Numbered from the stretch's first letter, positions 44,920-54,959 are shown. The stretch is 64,000 bases of DNA from Streptomyces sp. NBC_01463 (GCA_036227345.1 CP109468.1:5952001-6016000); one strand, 5' to 3'. The notes: generated by a model not told the origin, from the letters alone. Numbers and translations: made by a program.

Positions 44920-46359
44920 ATGACCACCTTCGTGGACCGCGTCGAGCTGCATGTCGCCGCGGGTAACGGGGGCCACGGCTGTGCCTCCGTTCACCGTGAG
45001 AAGTTCAAGCCGCTCGGCGGCCCGGACGGCGGCAACGGCGGCCGTGGCGGCGATGTGACGCTGATCGTCGACCAGGCGGTCACCACGCTCCTCGACTATC
45101 ACCACCACCCCCACCGCAAGGCCACCAACGGCCAGCCCGGCGCGGGCGACAACCGCACCGGCAAGGAGGGCCAGGACCTGGTCCTGCCCGTGCCGGACGG
45201 CACCGTCGTCCTCGACGGCGAGGGCAACGTGCTCGCCGACCTCGTCGGCCAGGGCACCATGTTCGTCGCCGGCCAGGGCGGCCGCGGCGGCCTCGGCAAC
45301 GGCGCGCTGGCCTCCGCCCGGCGCAAGGCCCCCGGCTTCGCGCTGCTCGGCGAGCCCGGTGAGTCCCGGGACATCGTCCTGGAGCTGAAGACCGTCGCCG
45401 ATGTGGCCCTGGTGGGGTACCCGAGCGCGGGCAAGTCCTCGCTGATCTCGGTCCTGTCGGCCGCCAAGCCGAAGATCGCCGACTACCCGTTCACGACCCT
45501 CGTCCCGAACCTGGGCGTGGTCACCGCGGGCTCCACCGTCTACACCATCGCCGACGTCCCGGGCCTGATCCCGGGCGCCAGCCAGGGCAAGGGCCTCGGC
45601 CTGGAGTTCCTGCGCCACGTCGAGCGCTGCTCGGTCCTGGTGCACGTGCTGGACACGGCGACGCTGGAGTCCGACCGCGACCCCGTCTCCGACCTCGACA
45701 TGATCGAGGAGGAGCTCAAGCTCTACGGGGGTCTGGACGACCGGCCCCGCATCGTCGTCCTCAACAAGATCGACATTCCGGACGGCCAGGACCTCGCGGA
45801 CATGATCCGCCCGGAGCTGGAGGCGCGCGGCTACCGCGTCTTCGAGGCGTCTGCCGTCGCCCGTACCGGCCTCAAGGAGCTGTCCTTCGCGCTGGCCGGT
45901 GTCATCGCCGAGGCGCGTGCCGCCAAGCCGGTGGAGGAGGCGACCCGTATCGTCATCCGGCCCAAGGCCGTGGACGACGCCGGTTTCACCGTGAAGCTGG
46001 AGGACGACGGCATCTACCGGGTGCGCGGCGAGAAGCCGGAGCGCTGGGTGCGCCAGACCGACTTCAACAACGACGAGGCCGTCGGCTACCTCGCGGACCG
46101 GCTGAACCGGCTCGGTGTCGAGGACGCGCTGCGCAAGGCCGGTGCCCGGGCGGGCGACGGCGTGGCCATCGGCGCCGAGGACAACGCCGTGGTTTTCGAC
46201 TGGGAGCCGACGGTGACCGCCGGTGCGGAGATGCTCGGCCGCCGCGGCGAGGACCACCGTCTGGAGGAGCCGCGTCCGGCCGCTCAGCGCCGTCGCGACC
46301 GCGAGGACGAGCGCGACGAGGTCAGCAAGGAGTACCAGGAGTTCGACCCGTTCGCGTAA
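44920..46359 (+). CDS. obg: GTPase Obg/CgtA
   Basis: Essential ribosome-assembly GTPase; in S. coelicolor its level affects aerial mycelium formation. 479 residues: glycine-rich Obg fold (about 1-160, with N-G-G-H-G-C-A-S and G-G-x-G-G-x-G-G runs), GTPase domain with G1 [10 protein letters not shown]3 D-V-P-G-L-I and G4 N-K-I-D, and the C-terminal OCT domain (about 340-425), then a charged tail. ATG at 44920 has GGAGG nine bases upstream. A strong terminator follows. Confidence 0.98.
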   Translation: MTTFVDRVELHVAAGNGGHGCASVHREKFKPLGGPDGGNGGRGGDVTLIVDQAVTTLLDYHHHPHRKATNGQPGAGDNRTGKEGQDLVLPVPDGTVVLDGEGNVLADLVGQGTMFVAGQGGRGGLGNGALASARRKAPGFALLGEPGESRDIVLELKTVADVALVGYPSAGKSSLISVLSAAKPKIADYPFTTLVPNLGVVTAGSTVYTIADVPGLIPGASQGKGLGLEFLRHVERCSVLVHVLDTATLESDRDPVSDLDMIEEELKLYGGLDDRPRIVVLNKIDIPDGQDLADMIRPELEARGYRVFEASAVARTGLKELSFALAGVIAEARAAKPVEEATRIVIRPKAVDDAGFTVKLEDDGIYRVRGEKPERWVRQTDFNNDEAVGYLADRLNRLGVEDALRKAGARAGDGVAIGAEDNAVVFDWEPTVTAGAEMLGRRGEDHRLEEPRPAAQRRRDREDERDEVSKEYQEFDPFA

Positions 46360-46376
46360 GCACGGGTGCTGCTGTG

Positions 46377-46419
46377 AGGGCGTGCCTCCGTACCGGGTTC
46401 CGGTGCGGAGGCACGCCCT
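46377..46419 (+). terminator. obg terminator, 20-bp stem
   Basis: Arms 46377-46396 and 46400-46419 pair with one G-T, loop GTT; CTTG follows. Confidence 0.9.
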
Positions 46420-46700
46420 TGTGCGGTCAGGGGGGAGCGGCGCGGCGGTTTCGGCCCTCATGTCGCATAAATGTGCGGGTGTTTGGGTGGATTCCGTACG
46501 TGATTACCGTTCCCGGTACGCTATGTTCAAAGATTCGATAAAGTTTCACTCCGTGCACAACCCTGTGACCCGCCTGTCCGTCTTTCTTGTGCGAGGAGAG
46601 GGCATGCCCTCGCAAGCCGATGGGGTAGGGGGAGCGTGGTGACCATCACGCGAGGCTGCCCGGGGATTGCCGCGAGCCGCGGCCCAGCCGAAAGACGCAA
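46420..46700 (+). promoter_or_regulatory. AT-richer intergenic region before the GT4 gene
   Basis: The obg to GT4 gap is 341 bases; after the terminator, bases 46460-46570 are clearly less GC-rich than the surroundings and carry a TACGCT hexamer near 46518, plausibly a promoter. A small hairpin around GGGCATGCCC (46600-46609) lies in the expected leader. No gene seen. Confidence 0.45.
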
Positions 46701-48734
46701 GTGAAGATTTCATTTCTGGTGCGCGACCTCTGCCACATGGGCGGAGTTGTCAGTGCCACGCAGAATCTGGCGGGTGCACTCGCGGCCCGGCACGACGTGG
46801 AGATCGTCGCACTCCGCAAGGTGCGGGACGAGTCCTACTTCCCGCTCGACCCGCGCGTCTCCGTGCGTGTGCTGACCGACCTGCGCCAGCACTCCCCGAC
46901 ATCGGACCTGGACGACCCGCTGATCGCGGTCTTCCCCAAGGTCTACCCGGTGGACCCGGCGGAGAAGAAGCCGGTGGTCAGCCGGCTCGCGGAGCTGCGA
47001 CTGCTCGAATTCCTCGCGACGACCGACTCGGACGTCGTGGTGAGCTCCAGCCCGCGCAACACGATCATGCTCTCGTACGCCGAGGGTGATTACCTGCGGG
47101 TCACGCAGGAGCACTCGATGCCCTCGATCTACGCGAAGTACTACCAGGGCCGGCTGTTCAAGGCGTACCACTCGCTGGACGCGCTCACCGCGCTGACGCC
47201 CGAAGAGGTCGAGAGCATCGGCAAGCTGGTGCCGGGCGTACGCAACCGGCTGGCCGTCATGCCGAACTGCGTGCCCGCGGCCCCGGTGCAGTCCAAGAGC
47301 ACCAACAAGGTCGTCATCGCGGCCGGTCTCCTCAAGGAGAACAAGAACTTCGCCGCGGTCGTCGACGCCTTCGCCACCGTCGTGGCCAAGCGCCCCGACT
47401 GGCGGCTGCGGATCTACGGCGGCGGCACCGAGAAGGCCAATCTGCGCAAGCAGATCGAGACCCTCGGCCTGCACAACACCGTGACGCTGATGGGCCCGGC
47501 CGCCCCGGTCGCGCCCGAGTTCAGCAAGGGCTCGATCTTCGTGCTGCCCTCCAAGCGCGAGGCGTTCGGCAACGTGATCGTCGAGGCGATGGCGGCCGGT
47601 CTGCCCGTCGTCAGCACCGACGCCGACCACGGCCCGCGCAACATCATCACGCACGGCGAGGACGGCCTCATCGTCCCGCGCGGCGACACCGCCGCCATGG
47701 CCGACGCCATCCTCGAACTCGTCGAGGACGACGAGCGGCGCAAGCAGATGGGCGAGGCGGCCGTGCGCAACGCGGTGCGCTTCCACGAGCCGGCCAGCTG
47801 CGCCCGCTTCGAGGCGATCCTGCACGACGCGTTCACCCGCCGCGCACTGCCGACGACGGCCACCGCCCAGGTCGACCCGCTGGGCTCGGTCCGGATCGAG
47901 GTCGGCGCACTGCCGGCCGAGGTGCACGGCGCCGAGATCGCCTGCCGCCGGGTCGGACGCAACCCGGCGGAGAAGCGGTTCGCCATCGACCCGGGCGGCA
48001 GCGCCGTGGTGCCCTGGCACGGCGGACTGCCCGAGGGCACCTGGGAACTGTCCGTGTGCACCCCTGAGGGCAACGAGGTGCCGCTCACGGTGGACGGCTA
48101 CGGCTGCGACGTACGGGACCTGCTCAACGTGCCGCTGCCCCGGGAGAACGGCGCCCCCGCCCTGGAGCTGCTGCTCCCGCACCGGGGCGAGATGGACCGC
48201 CTGCGGATCCGCAGCGTGGTGCGCGACGCCCATGTGGAGATCGACGCGGTCGCGGTCGACACCGAGGCCATCGAGCTGGACGCCGCCGGCTGGGGCGTGA
48301 CGCTCGGCCCCGGCGCGGCGCTGGAGGCCGTGCACCGCAAGGACAAGGACCGGGTGCTGTCGTTCCCCGTCTCGGCCCTCGAAGGGCAGCGGGTCAGCGC
48401 CCGGGTCGACTGCGCCGCGCTGGTGCGTGAGCACGAGGGGCCCGAGCAGATCTGGGACGTGTGGCTGCGCCCCGCGGCCGGCGCCGACCGCGTCCAGGTC
48501 GGCAAGCTCGCCACCGATGTCCTCGCGCCCATAGGGGTGTTCACCTTCCCCCGGCCGGTGATCCGGATCCTGCCCGAGCCCAGTAGGACCCTGCTGGCGA
48601 AGGTCGGCCGCCGGGTGACCCGCACGCTGAACGGCGGCAAGCCGGCGCCGCGCCCGGTCACGAAGATCGAGATCCGGCCGTACTACACGGCGCTGTCGCA
48701 GCTCGCCTTCAAGACGGTGGACGTGGAGCCGTAG
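46701..48734 (+). CDS. GT4-type glycosyltransferase with long beta-rich C-terminal extension
   Basis: 677 residues. Residues 1-380 are a GT-B glycosyltransferase of family 4: N-terminal acceptor half with the G-G-V glycine loop (about 14-16), then V-V-I-A-A-G-L-L-K-E-N-K-N-F and the nucleotide-sugar EX7E region P-S-K-R-E-A-F-G-N-V-I-V-E-A (about 288-301). Residues 390-677 are non-catalytic, rich in predicted beta strands and aromatic ends, possibly one or two Ig-like sugar-binding modules. No signal peptide or transmembrane helix, so it acts at the inner face of the membrane. GTG at 46701 has only a weak AAAGA upstream. It likely builds the wall glycopolymer or its linker; sugar unknown. Confidence 0.92.
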   Translation: MKISFLVRDLCHMGGVVSATQNLAGALAARHDVEIVALRKVRDESYFPLDPRVSVRVLTDLRQHSPTSDLDDPLIAVFPKVYPVDPAEKKPVVSRLAELRLLEFLATTDSDVVVSSSPRNTIMLSYAEGDYLRVTQEHSMPSIYAKYYQGRLFKAYHSLDALTALTPEEVESIGKLVPGVRNRLAVMPNCVPAAPVQSKSTNKVVIAAGLLKENKNFAAVVDAFATVVAKRPDWRLRIYGGGTEKANLRKQIETLGLHNTVTLMGPAAPVAPEFSKGSIFVLPSKREAFGNVIVEAMAAGLPVVSTDADHGPRNIITHGEDGLIVPRGDTAAMADAILELVEDDERRKQMGEAAVRNAVRFHEPASCARFEAILHDAFTRRALPTTATAQVDPLGSVRIEVGALPAEVHGAEIACRRVGRNPAEKRFAIDPGGSAVVPWHGGLPEGTWELSVCTPEGNEVPLTVDGYGCDVRDLLNVPLPRENGAPALELLLPHRGEMDRLRIRSVVRDAHVEIDAVAVDTEAIELDAAGWGVTLGPGAALEAVHRKDKDRVLSFPVSALEGQRVSARVDCAALVREHEGPEQIWDVWLRPAAGADRVQVGKLATDVLAPIGVFTFPRPVIRILPEPSRTLLAKVGRRVTRTLNGGKPAPRPVTKIEIRPYYTALSQLAFKTVDVEP

Positions 48735-48755
48735 AGCGGGACCGAACACATGCCG

Positions 48756-48798
48756 AAGGGGGCGGGCCCGGAGATCAGATCTCCGGGCCCGCCCCCTT
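48756..48798. terminator. bidirectional terminator, 21-bp perfect palindrome
   Basis: Arms 48756-48776 and 48778-48798 are perfectly complementary around a single A, between the convergent GT4 gene and the 1194-residue polymerase gene. Confidence 0.93.
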
Positions 48799-48813
48799 TC
48801 GCGTGCCGTACGG

Positions 48814-51800
48814 CTACTTCTCCTCGGTGAGCTCCGTCGCCTGTTCGATCATGCGGTCCACGACGCGCTGCGAGGCGCGGCCGTCGTCCAGGTCGCAGAA
48901 CAGGTGGTGGAAGCGGTCGAAGCGCTCGGTGTACTCGGGCCAGACCGTGTCGATGTTGCGGATCGAGTCGATCAGCTCCGACGAGGTGCGGACCAGCGGG
49001 CCGGGCGAGTCCTTCTCGAAGTCGAAGTAGAACCCGCGCAGCGTGTCGCGGTAGTGCTCCAGGTCGTACGTGAAGAAGAGCATCGGCCGCTTGAGGTGCG
49101 CGTAGTCGAACATCACGGACGAGTAGTCGGTGATCATGATGTCGGACGCCAGGTACAGGTCGGCGATGTCCGGGTACTCGGAGACGTCCCAGACGAAGCC
49201 GTTGCCGGCGCCGGGCACCTGGTCGACGACGTTGGAGTGGCGCCGGATCAGCAGGACGTGGTCGTCGCCGAGGCGGCGGCGGGCGTCCTCCAGGTCGAGC
49301 CGGAGGTCGAAGGAGTACTGACCGGCCCGGTGCGACTGGTCGTCGCGCCAGGTCGGGGCGTAGAGCACGACCTTCTTGCCCTCGGGCAGCCCGATGCGCT
49401 TCTTGATCTCCTCGGCGAGCTTGACCCGCTCGTCGGAGTACAGGTAGTCGTTGCGCGGGTAGCCGGCCTCCAGGATCTCCCCGTCGTAGGAGAAGGCCCG
49501 CTTCAGGATCGGTGTGCTGAAGCGGTTGGAGGAGACGAGCATGCTCCAGTTCTTCGCTTCGAGCTCCAGACGCTTCTGGTACTCCTTGTCGAAGTGGAGC
49601 GTGTCGATGTCATGGCCGATCTTCTTCAGCATCGTGCCGTGCCAGGTCTGGACGATGACCTGGCCGGGACGCCGGACGACCCACTCCGGAAGGTGCGCGT
49701 TGGTCACGATGTACTTGCTGGAGGCCAGCGCGTCGAACCACTCCGTGCCCCACATCCGGACCTTCTCGGCCGTCGGAGGCAGCTCCACCTGGCCGTCGCG
49801 GACCGCCCACAGGTGCTTGAGGTCGGCGCCCCGGCGCACCAGCTCCTCGTGCATGGCACGCGGGCTGTCCGAGTACTGCTTGCCGTTGTAGCTCAGGTAG
49901 AACACCTGGTCGCGCAGCGGCTCCAGGCACTTGGCGTCGTACACCTCGCGGCGCAGCTGGGCCTGGCGGAACGGGCCGCGCTCCACATCGGCCAGCTCCG
50001 AGCGGCAGTTCAGCTGCGGGAAGTCGTGCCAGCGAGCCTCCAGCCAGTACCGGCGGCCCTTCAGCGTGACGTGCAGCGGGAACTGCTCCGATGCGAGGCG
50101 GTCGATGACGAACTCGACGTCCGCGCCGTCGGGCTGACGGAGGAAGAAGTTCCACCGGCCGGCCTTGAGCGGGATGGTGCCCTGGGAGCCACCGCCCAGC
50201 GTCGAGGGGTCGAAGGCCGTCTCGTACGAGCCGTCGGCGGTCCAGCTGATCGGGACGGTGCGCTCGTCGAACCGGTCCTTGGCCTTCAGCAGCAGCTCGG
50301 AACCGACCAGGTGCTGCGGGGCGTGGCCGGACAGGACGAGCTTGCCGTCGCGCTCGCCCACCTGCGTCATCACGGCACGCTCGGTCTGGCCGCGGAACTT
50401 GAGGTAGCCGTTGTGGCCGGCGATGGCCGCCAGCTCATGACGGCCCGCCTGCCGGCCCATGCTCGCGGGCAGCTGGAAGCGCGCGTCCTCCAGACCCTCC
50501 TGGACGACGGTGCTCAGCCGGCGCGGTGCCGCCTCCTCGTCGGAACCGGAGATCAGCAGCGCCGTGCTCCAGTTGCGGACCCGGGGCTGGGCGTGGCCGT
50601 CGGTCGTCTCGGCGGTGACCAGGGCGACATCGGCGAGCGGGACCTCGACGCGGAACGCGCTGGTGCCGCCCTGCTCGGCGTCGACCGTGACCGGGTAGCG
50701 CCGGATCTCACCGCTGGACTGGTTGGAGACCTGCAGCGTGACGGTCTCGTCGCTCGCCAGCGGCGTACGGATCTCGCCCCGGATCACGATCCGGTCGCCC
50801 TCCAGCTCGCGGCCGGTCACCAGCGCGTTGACCCGCTCGATGCGCAGCTTGAGCGCGGCGCCCTCGACGCTCGGGAGCATCCGGTAGTTCTTGTCGAGCC
50901 ACTGGTAGGGCGGGAAGTTGGCGGCGCTGCCGCCGTTGGACTGGATACCGCGGCGGCGCAGCAGACCGGAGCTCATGACGATCACGCCGATGTGCCAGAT
51001 GCCCTCCTCCCACTGCCCGTTGTGCCGGAGCTTGGCGGGGTCGAAGGAGAACTCCCAGCCGGACCAGTCGTAGTTGTAGCGCTTCTGCCAGGTGTCGGAG
51101 GTCCGGCCAGGGCGGAAGATGTTCTTCGCCGGGAAGATCAGACGGCGGCGCGAGCCGCCCTTCTTGATCTGGATGAACTTGGCGGTGCTGCGCCGGTTCG
51201 GGATGTCGATCTTGTCTATCCAGGCGTCGCCCGTCAGCAGCAGCTTGCCCTTCTGCCACTCCACACCGACCAGCGGGGTCCTGAGCTCCAGGTCCTTGTC
51301 GATGCGCAGGGTCTTGCGGGAGAGCGTGACTCCGCTGCGGTCCAGGGCCTTGAACCCGGCGTACTTGCGCAGGAAGCCGCTGACCTCGACCGGCTCACGG
51401 CGCCGCTGGTCGGCGAGGAGGTCGATCAGCTCGGAGATCGCGCCGCGGCGCACCAGCGCGTACTGCACGCGCAGCACGGCGGGCAGCTCGTCCAGGACCT
51501 GCGGTTCGACCTGGTCGAGGTAGCGGTTGGCCGCGATGAGGAAGGCCTCGCGGTACTCCTCGTCCCCGTCCGGCACGACGTTCAGGAAGATGCGGAGGTC
51601 GTCCCGGAGCACCCGGGCGTCGTACTCCCGCTTGAACTGGGCCCACTTGGAGCCGGGGCGGTCGGCGAGGAACTGCGTGACCGTCTCGCAGGCGGCGACC
51701 CGGTCGCGGACACCCTGCGGGTCGGTGCGGCGCTGGGTGATCGACGGGGCGGACTCGCCCTCGCGCAGCCGCCAGTAGTAGACGGGCTCGCCGATCAGGT

Positions 51801-52398
51801 CGATGGCGTCGGCCAGGTAGTGGGCGCGCAGCACCACGGCACTGTCCTCGTAGAGCACGCCCTCGGGGAAGGTGAAGCCGTTCTTCTCCCAGAAGGTGCG
51901 GCGCCAGACCTTGTTGCAGGAGATGCGGTCCGCGACGAGCTTGGGGTACTCGGCGATGTGGGTCCGCTTGCGGGCCTCACCGGCCAGCATCTTCATGAGC
52001 GGGACCTGCCAGGACCGCTCGCCCTTGACGTGGAACACGTTGCCGGTGGCGAAGTCGGACCCGGTCTCGTCGAGGCTCTCGACCATCATGCGGTAGCCGT
52101 CCGGCGGGATGACGTCGTCGCTGTCGAGGAAGGCGAAGTACTCGCTCTCCGGCGCCATGTTCGCCAGGCCCGCGTTACGGGCCGAGCCCAGGCCGCCGTT
52201 CACCTTCGTCACCAGCCGGAAGCGCGGGTCGCGCTCGGCGTAGGCGGCGGCTATCGCGGCCGATCCGTCGGTCGAACCGTCGTCGACCATGACGACTTCC
52301 AGATCGGTGAAGGTCTGCGCCTCCACCGAGTCGAGACAGGCTTCGAGATACGCCTCGACGTTGTACATGGGCACGATGACACTGAGCCGGGGGGTCAT
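48814..52398 (-). CDS. GT2 glycosyltransferase fused to TagF-type (CDP-glycerol) polymer transferase
   Basis: 1194 residues from ATG at 52396-52398 (GAAAGGA 12 bases upstream; an ATG four codons earlier abuts it). Domain 1 (about 1-240): GT2 fold with L-S-V-I-V-P-M-Y-N-V, V-D-D-G-S-T-D and the D-x-D motif F-L-D-S-D-D. Middle (about 300-790): a long beta-rich segment without known catalysis. Domain 3 (about 800-1185): PF04464 glycerophosphotransferase with T-W-H-G-T-M-L-K-K (His near 918), Y-A-P-T-W-R, R-R-H-S and I-T-D-Y-S-S-V-M-F-D-Y (near 1086-1096). Such enzymes polymerise glycerol- or ribitol-phosphate on the inner membrane face. Second gene of a two-gene operon, 22 bases after its neighbour. 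Confidence 0.93.
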   Translation of the reverse strand: MTPRLSVIVPMYNVEAYLEACLDSVEAQTFTDLEVVMVDDGSTDGSAAIAAAYAERDPRFRLVTKVNGGLGSARNAGLANMAPESEYFAFLDSDDVIPPDGYRMMVESLDETGSDFATGNVFHVKGERSWQVPLMKMLAGEARKRTHIAEYPKLVADRISCNKVWRRTFWEKNGFTFPEGVLYEDSAVVLRAHYLADAIDLIGEPVYYWRLREGESAPSITQRRTDPQGVRDRVAACETVTQFLADRPGSKWAQFKREYDARVLRDDLRIFLNVVPDGDEEYREAFLIAANRYLDQVEPQVLDELPAVLRVQYALVRRGAISELIDLLADQRRREPVEVSGFLRKYAGFKALDRSGVTLSRKTLRIDKDLELRTPLVGVEWQKGKLLLTGDAWIDKIDIPNRRSTAKFIQIKKGGSRRRLIFPAKNIFRPGRTSDTWQKRYNYDWSGWEFSFDPAKLRHNGQWEEGIWHIGVIVMSSGLLRRRGIQSNGGSAANFPPYQWLDKNYRMLPSVEGAALKLRIERVNALVTGRELEGDRIVIRGEIRTPLASDETVTLQVSNQSSGEIRRYPVTVDAEQGGTSAFRVEVPLADVALVTAETTDGHAQPRVRNWSTALLISGSDEEAAPRRLSTVVQEGLEDARFQLPASMGRQAGRHELAAIAGHNGYLKFRGQTERAVMTQVGERDGKLVLSGHAPQHLVGSELLLKAKDRFDERTVPISWTADGSYETAFDPSTLGGGSQGTIPLKAGRWNFFLRQPDGADVEFVIDRLASEQFPLHVTLKGRRYWLEARWHDFPQLNCRSELADVERGPFRQAQLRREVYDAKCLEPLRDQVFYLSYNGKQYSDSPRAMHEELVRRGADLKHLWAVRDGQVELPPTAEKVRMWGTEWFDALASSKYIVTNAHLPEWVVRRPGQVIVQTWHGTMLKKIGHDIDTLHFDKEYQKRLELEAKNWSMLVSSNRFSTPILKRAFSYDGEILEAGYPRNDYLYSDERVKLAEEIKKRIGLPEGKKVVLYAPTWRDDQSHRAGQYSFDLRLDLEDARRRLGDDHVLLIRRHSNVVDQVPGAGNGFVWDVSEYPDIADLYLASDIMITDYSSVMFDYAHLKRPMLFFTYDLEHYRDTLRGFYFDFEKDSPGPLVRTSSELIDSIRNIDTVWPEYTERFDRFHHLFCDLDDGRASQRVVDRMIEQATELTEEK

Positions 52399-52420
52399 GT
52401 TTTTCGGCATTCCTTTCGGG

Positions 52421-54652
52421 TCAGACCCGCTCGACCAGTTCGAGCGCCTGGGCAGGGGACGGTGCCGGCTTGCGTGCGGCAAGCGGGACGACGGGAAGGA
52501 CGTTCTCTTCGTTCAGGAAGACGGCGCGGACGACGCGCTCGGCGGCATGGCCGTCGTCGAAGTCGCAGAAGCGCTCACGGAACGCGCTGCGGAAGGTGGC
52601 GGACTTCTCGCTCTGCCACTCGCCGGACCGGAGGATCTCGGTGAGCTGCGCCTGGGTGGTGGCGACGGCGCCGGGGGGCTCGGCCATCAGGTCGAAGTAG
52701 CTTCCCCGGACGACCTTGTACGTGTCCCAGTCGTCGGCGTAGATCACGATCGGCCGGTCGAGGTTGGCGTAGTCGAACATCGCCGAGGAGTAGTCGGTGA
52801 TGAGCGCGTCGGCCGCCAGGTAGAGCTGCTCCACGTTCTGGTGCGCGGAGACGTCGATGACCCGGCCGCTGGCCTGGAGCTCGGCGAGCCGGCCCGTGGG
52901 CTTGTAGAAGTAGTGGCCGCGCACCAGCAGGGTGACTTCCGGGCCCAGCTCCTCGGCCAGCTTCGCCAGGTCGATCCGCGGGGTGAATTCCTTCTGGTAC
53001 TCACGGTGGGTCGGCATGTAGAGGAAGACCTTGGAGCCGTCCGCCGCGCCGAGCTCACGGCGGGCCTGCGCGACCTCGCGGGCACCGGAGTTGATCAGCA
53101 CGTCGTTGCGCGGATACCCGGTCTCCAGCGAGGTGTAGGTGCAGGGATAGACCCGCTCCCACACCGAGGTCGAGAAGCGGTTGGAGGAGATGCTGTAGTC
53201 CCAGCGGTCGCAGCGCCGCAGCAGGTCCTCCATGTCCATGTTCGTGGAGGCCGGGTAGTTGGCCTGGTCGAGGCCCATCGTCTTCAGCGGGGTGCCGTGA
53301 TGGGTCTGCAGATGGATCTGGCCCTCGCGCTTGACCAGCGCGTCGGCGAAGTTCACGTTGTTGATGAAGTACGTGCCGCGGGCCAGCGCCGTCCAGTACT
53401 CGCGGGACCCGACGACGACCACCTCGACGCCCTTGGGCACCCGGCTCACGTGCTCGGCGCGCACCGCCCAGACCCGGCGGATGTGCGGGGCCAGCCGGGC
53501 CAGCTCGGCGTCGATGGCCGCGGGGTTGCAGGAGTAGCCCCGGCTCCAGTAGGCGGAGAAGACCGCGAGGTTCTCGTCCAGCGGCAGCCGCAGCTGGGAC
53601 TGGTAGATCATCCGCATCGCGGCGCGCTTGGCCCGGCCGATGCGCTCGATGTTGCGCGCCCGCGTCCGGTTGCGCACCCGGCTGGCGCGGGTGACCCCGG
53701 TCAGTCCCGTATAGGAGTCCCGGCTGAGCAGTGCGTACTTATAACCGCGCCCACCGCCCGGACGCTCGAATCCTTCGGGCAGCCGGCGGGTGTATTCCGC
53801 GGCCGCGCGATGGAAGAATTCGGACCGTGCCGCCTTCGGGAGACGGCCCGGCTTCTCCATGACGGTGAGATAGTGGTCGATCATTTTACGGAAAAGCGCG
53901 GGACGCCAGGAATCGAGTTCCGGGTGTTCGTCCACATAAGCGAATACGCGGTCGTACTGGTCGAATACATCGAAATGCTTGCGGCTGACCGTGCGAAGGA
54001 TGTTCCCGCCCTCGCGGCGCTGCCGGTAGAGCACGCAGACGCGGTCGAGCACCGCGATGCTCTCCGCCGTGATCAGGGTGGAGTACGTCCAGGGGGCGTC
54101 CTCGTAGTACCCGGTCGGGAACTGGAATCCGTGCGCCTCGACGAAATCGCGGCGGTAGGCCTTGTTCCAGACGATCTGCAGCAGATCGAGCAGCTCCGGC
54201 CGCTCCGACAGGGGGAAGACCGCGGGCTCACTGCGGGCGAGGAGGTCGGCGCGCTGGTTGGGCAGCAGCCGTCCGTCCCAGTAGCTGCGCGTGTAGTCGT
54301 AGATCAGGACGTCGGGGTCGTCCGTCGCGTCGAGGCGTCCCGCGATGGCGCTCAGCGAGCCGGGCGTCAGTGTGTCGTCGCTGTCGAGGAAGAGCAGGTA
54401 GTCACCGGTCGCCTGCTCGATTCCGGCGTTACGGGCGTGGCCCAGGCCCACGTTCTCGCTGAGGTGGAGCACCCGGACCCGGGCGTCGCGCCCCGCGTAC
54501 TCGTCGAGGATGGCGCCGGAGGCGTCCGGCGAGCAGTCGTCCACGGCGACGACCTCGAAGTCGGTGAAGTCCTGCTGAAGCACGGAGTCGAGGCACTCCC
54601 GAACATACCCCTGCACGTTGTACGCAGGCACGATGAGTGTCAGTCGAGGCAT
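52421..54652 (-). CDS. GT2 glycosyltransferase fused to TagF-type (CDP-glycerol) polymer transferase
   Basis: 743 residues. GT2 domain (about 1-250): L-T-L-I-V-P-A-Y-N-V, V-D-D-C-S-P-D (Asp38-Asp39) and L-D-S-D-D (Asp90-Asp93). After a short linker comes the PF04464 transferase (about 370-725): T-H-H-G-T-P-L-K-T-M (His near 449), Y-M-P-T-H-R, V-R-G-H-Y and I-T-D-Y-S-S-A-M-F-D-Y. It lacks the roughly 450-residue beta-rich middle of its operon partner. ATG at 54650-54652 is preceded by CTGGTGAAGG. It may add the sugar-phosphate repeat jointly with its partner. Codon choice around 53750-54000 (gene middle) is a little AT-richer than elsewhere. Confidence 0.93.
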   Translation of the reverse strand: MPRLTLIVPAYNVQGYVRECLDSVLQQDFTDFEVVAVDDCSPDASGAILDEYAGRDARVRVLHLSENVGLGHARNAGIEQATGDYLLFLDSDDTLTPGSLSAIAGRLDATDDPDVLIYDYTRSYWDGRLLPNQRADLLARSEPAVFPLSERPELLDLLQIVWNKAYRRDFVEAHGFQFPTGYYEDAPWTYSTLITAESIAVLDRVCVLYRQRREGGNILRTVSRKHFDVFDQYDRVFAYVDEHPELDSWRPALFRKMIDHYLTVMEKPGRLPKAARSEFFHRAAAEYTRRLPEGFERPGGGRGYKYALLSRDSYTGLTGVTRASRVRNRTRARNIERIGRAKRAAMRMIYQSQLRLPLDENLAVFSAYWSRGYSCNPAAIDAELARLAPHIRRVWAVRAEHVSRVPKGVEVVVVGSREYWTALARGTYFINNVNFADALVKREGQIHLQTHHGTPLKTMGLDQANYPASTNMDMEDLLRRCDRWDYSISSNRFSTSVWERVYPCTYTSLETGYPRNDVLINSGAREVAQARRELGAADGSKVFLYMPTHREYQKEFTPRIDLAKLAEELGPEVTLLVRGHYFYKPTGRLAELQASGRVIDVSAHQNVEQLYLAADALITDYSSAMFDYANLDRPIVIYADDWDTYKVVRGSYFDLMAEPPGAVATTQAQLTEILRSGEWQSEKSATFRSAFRERFCDFDDGHAAERVVRAVFLNEENVLPVVPLAARKPAPSPAQALELVERV

Positions 54653-54959
54653 CCTTCACCAGTCCAGAGAGCTGTCTGCAGGGTCCGTGCGCAGGCACCG
54701 ATTCGCACCGCGGAATCATGGGGGAGGGCCTGAGCACCTGAACAGCGTAATTGATTGACATCCGCCTGCTGCGGCCTTGTGTTTGCCCCGGCTTCATCCG
54801 GGGCTGTCCGGCTTCACCCGTGATGTTCCCCGGACGTCACCCGCACAAGCCTGCATGTCGCACGATAATACTGTTGATACCTCTTTGTCTGATTCGATTT
54901 TCCGCACACGTAGAGTGGGCCACTCGGCAGGACCACGCGCAGAGGGAGAGACGCACAGA
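54653..54959. promoter_or_regulatory. divergent promoter region, polymerase operon / galE
   Basis: This 307-base stretch has AT-rich elements on both sides: GTAATTGATTGACATC near 54747-54762 (minus-strand side) and GATAATACTGTTGATACC near 54864-54881, TTGTCT (54885-54890) with TAGAGT (54911-54916) at a long 20-base spacer (galE side). No gene seen. Confidence 0.5.

Noticed and set aside
46427..46615. Short frames in the obg-GT4 gap
   Set aside because: They overlap the terminator or promoter-like DNA and lack RBS and codon bias.
48904..54733. Long plus-strand frames opposite the two GT2-TagF genes
   Set aside because: Same shadow effect; no domain, wrong codon-position GC pattern, and the minus-strand genes are motif-complete.
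54777..54959. Upstream in-frame extension of galE
   Set aside because: It reads through an AT-rich promoter region; GalE's NAD loop lies right after the ATG at 54960, which has its own RBS.
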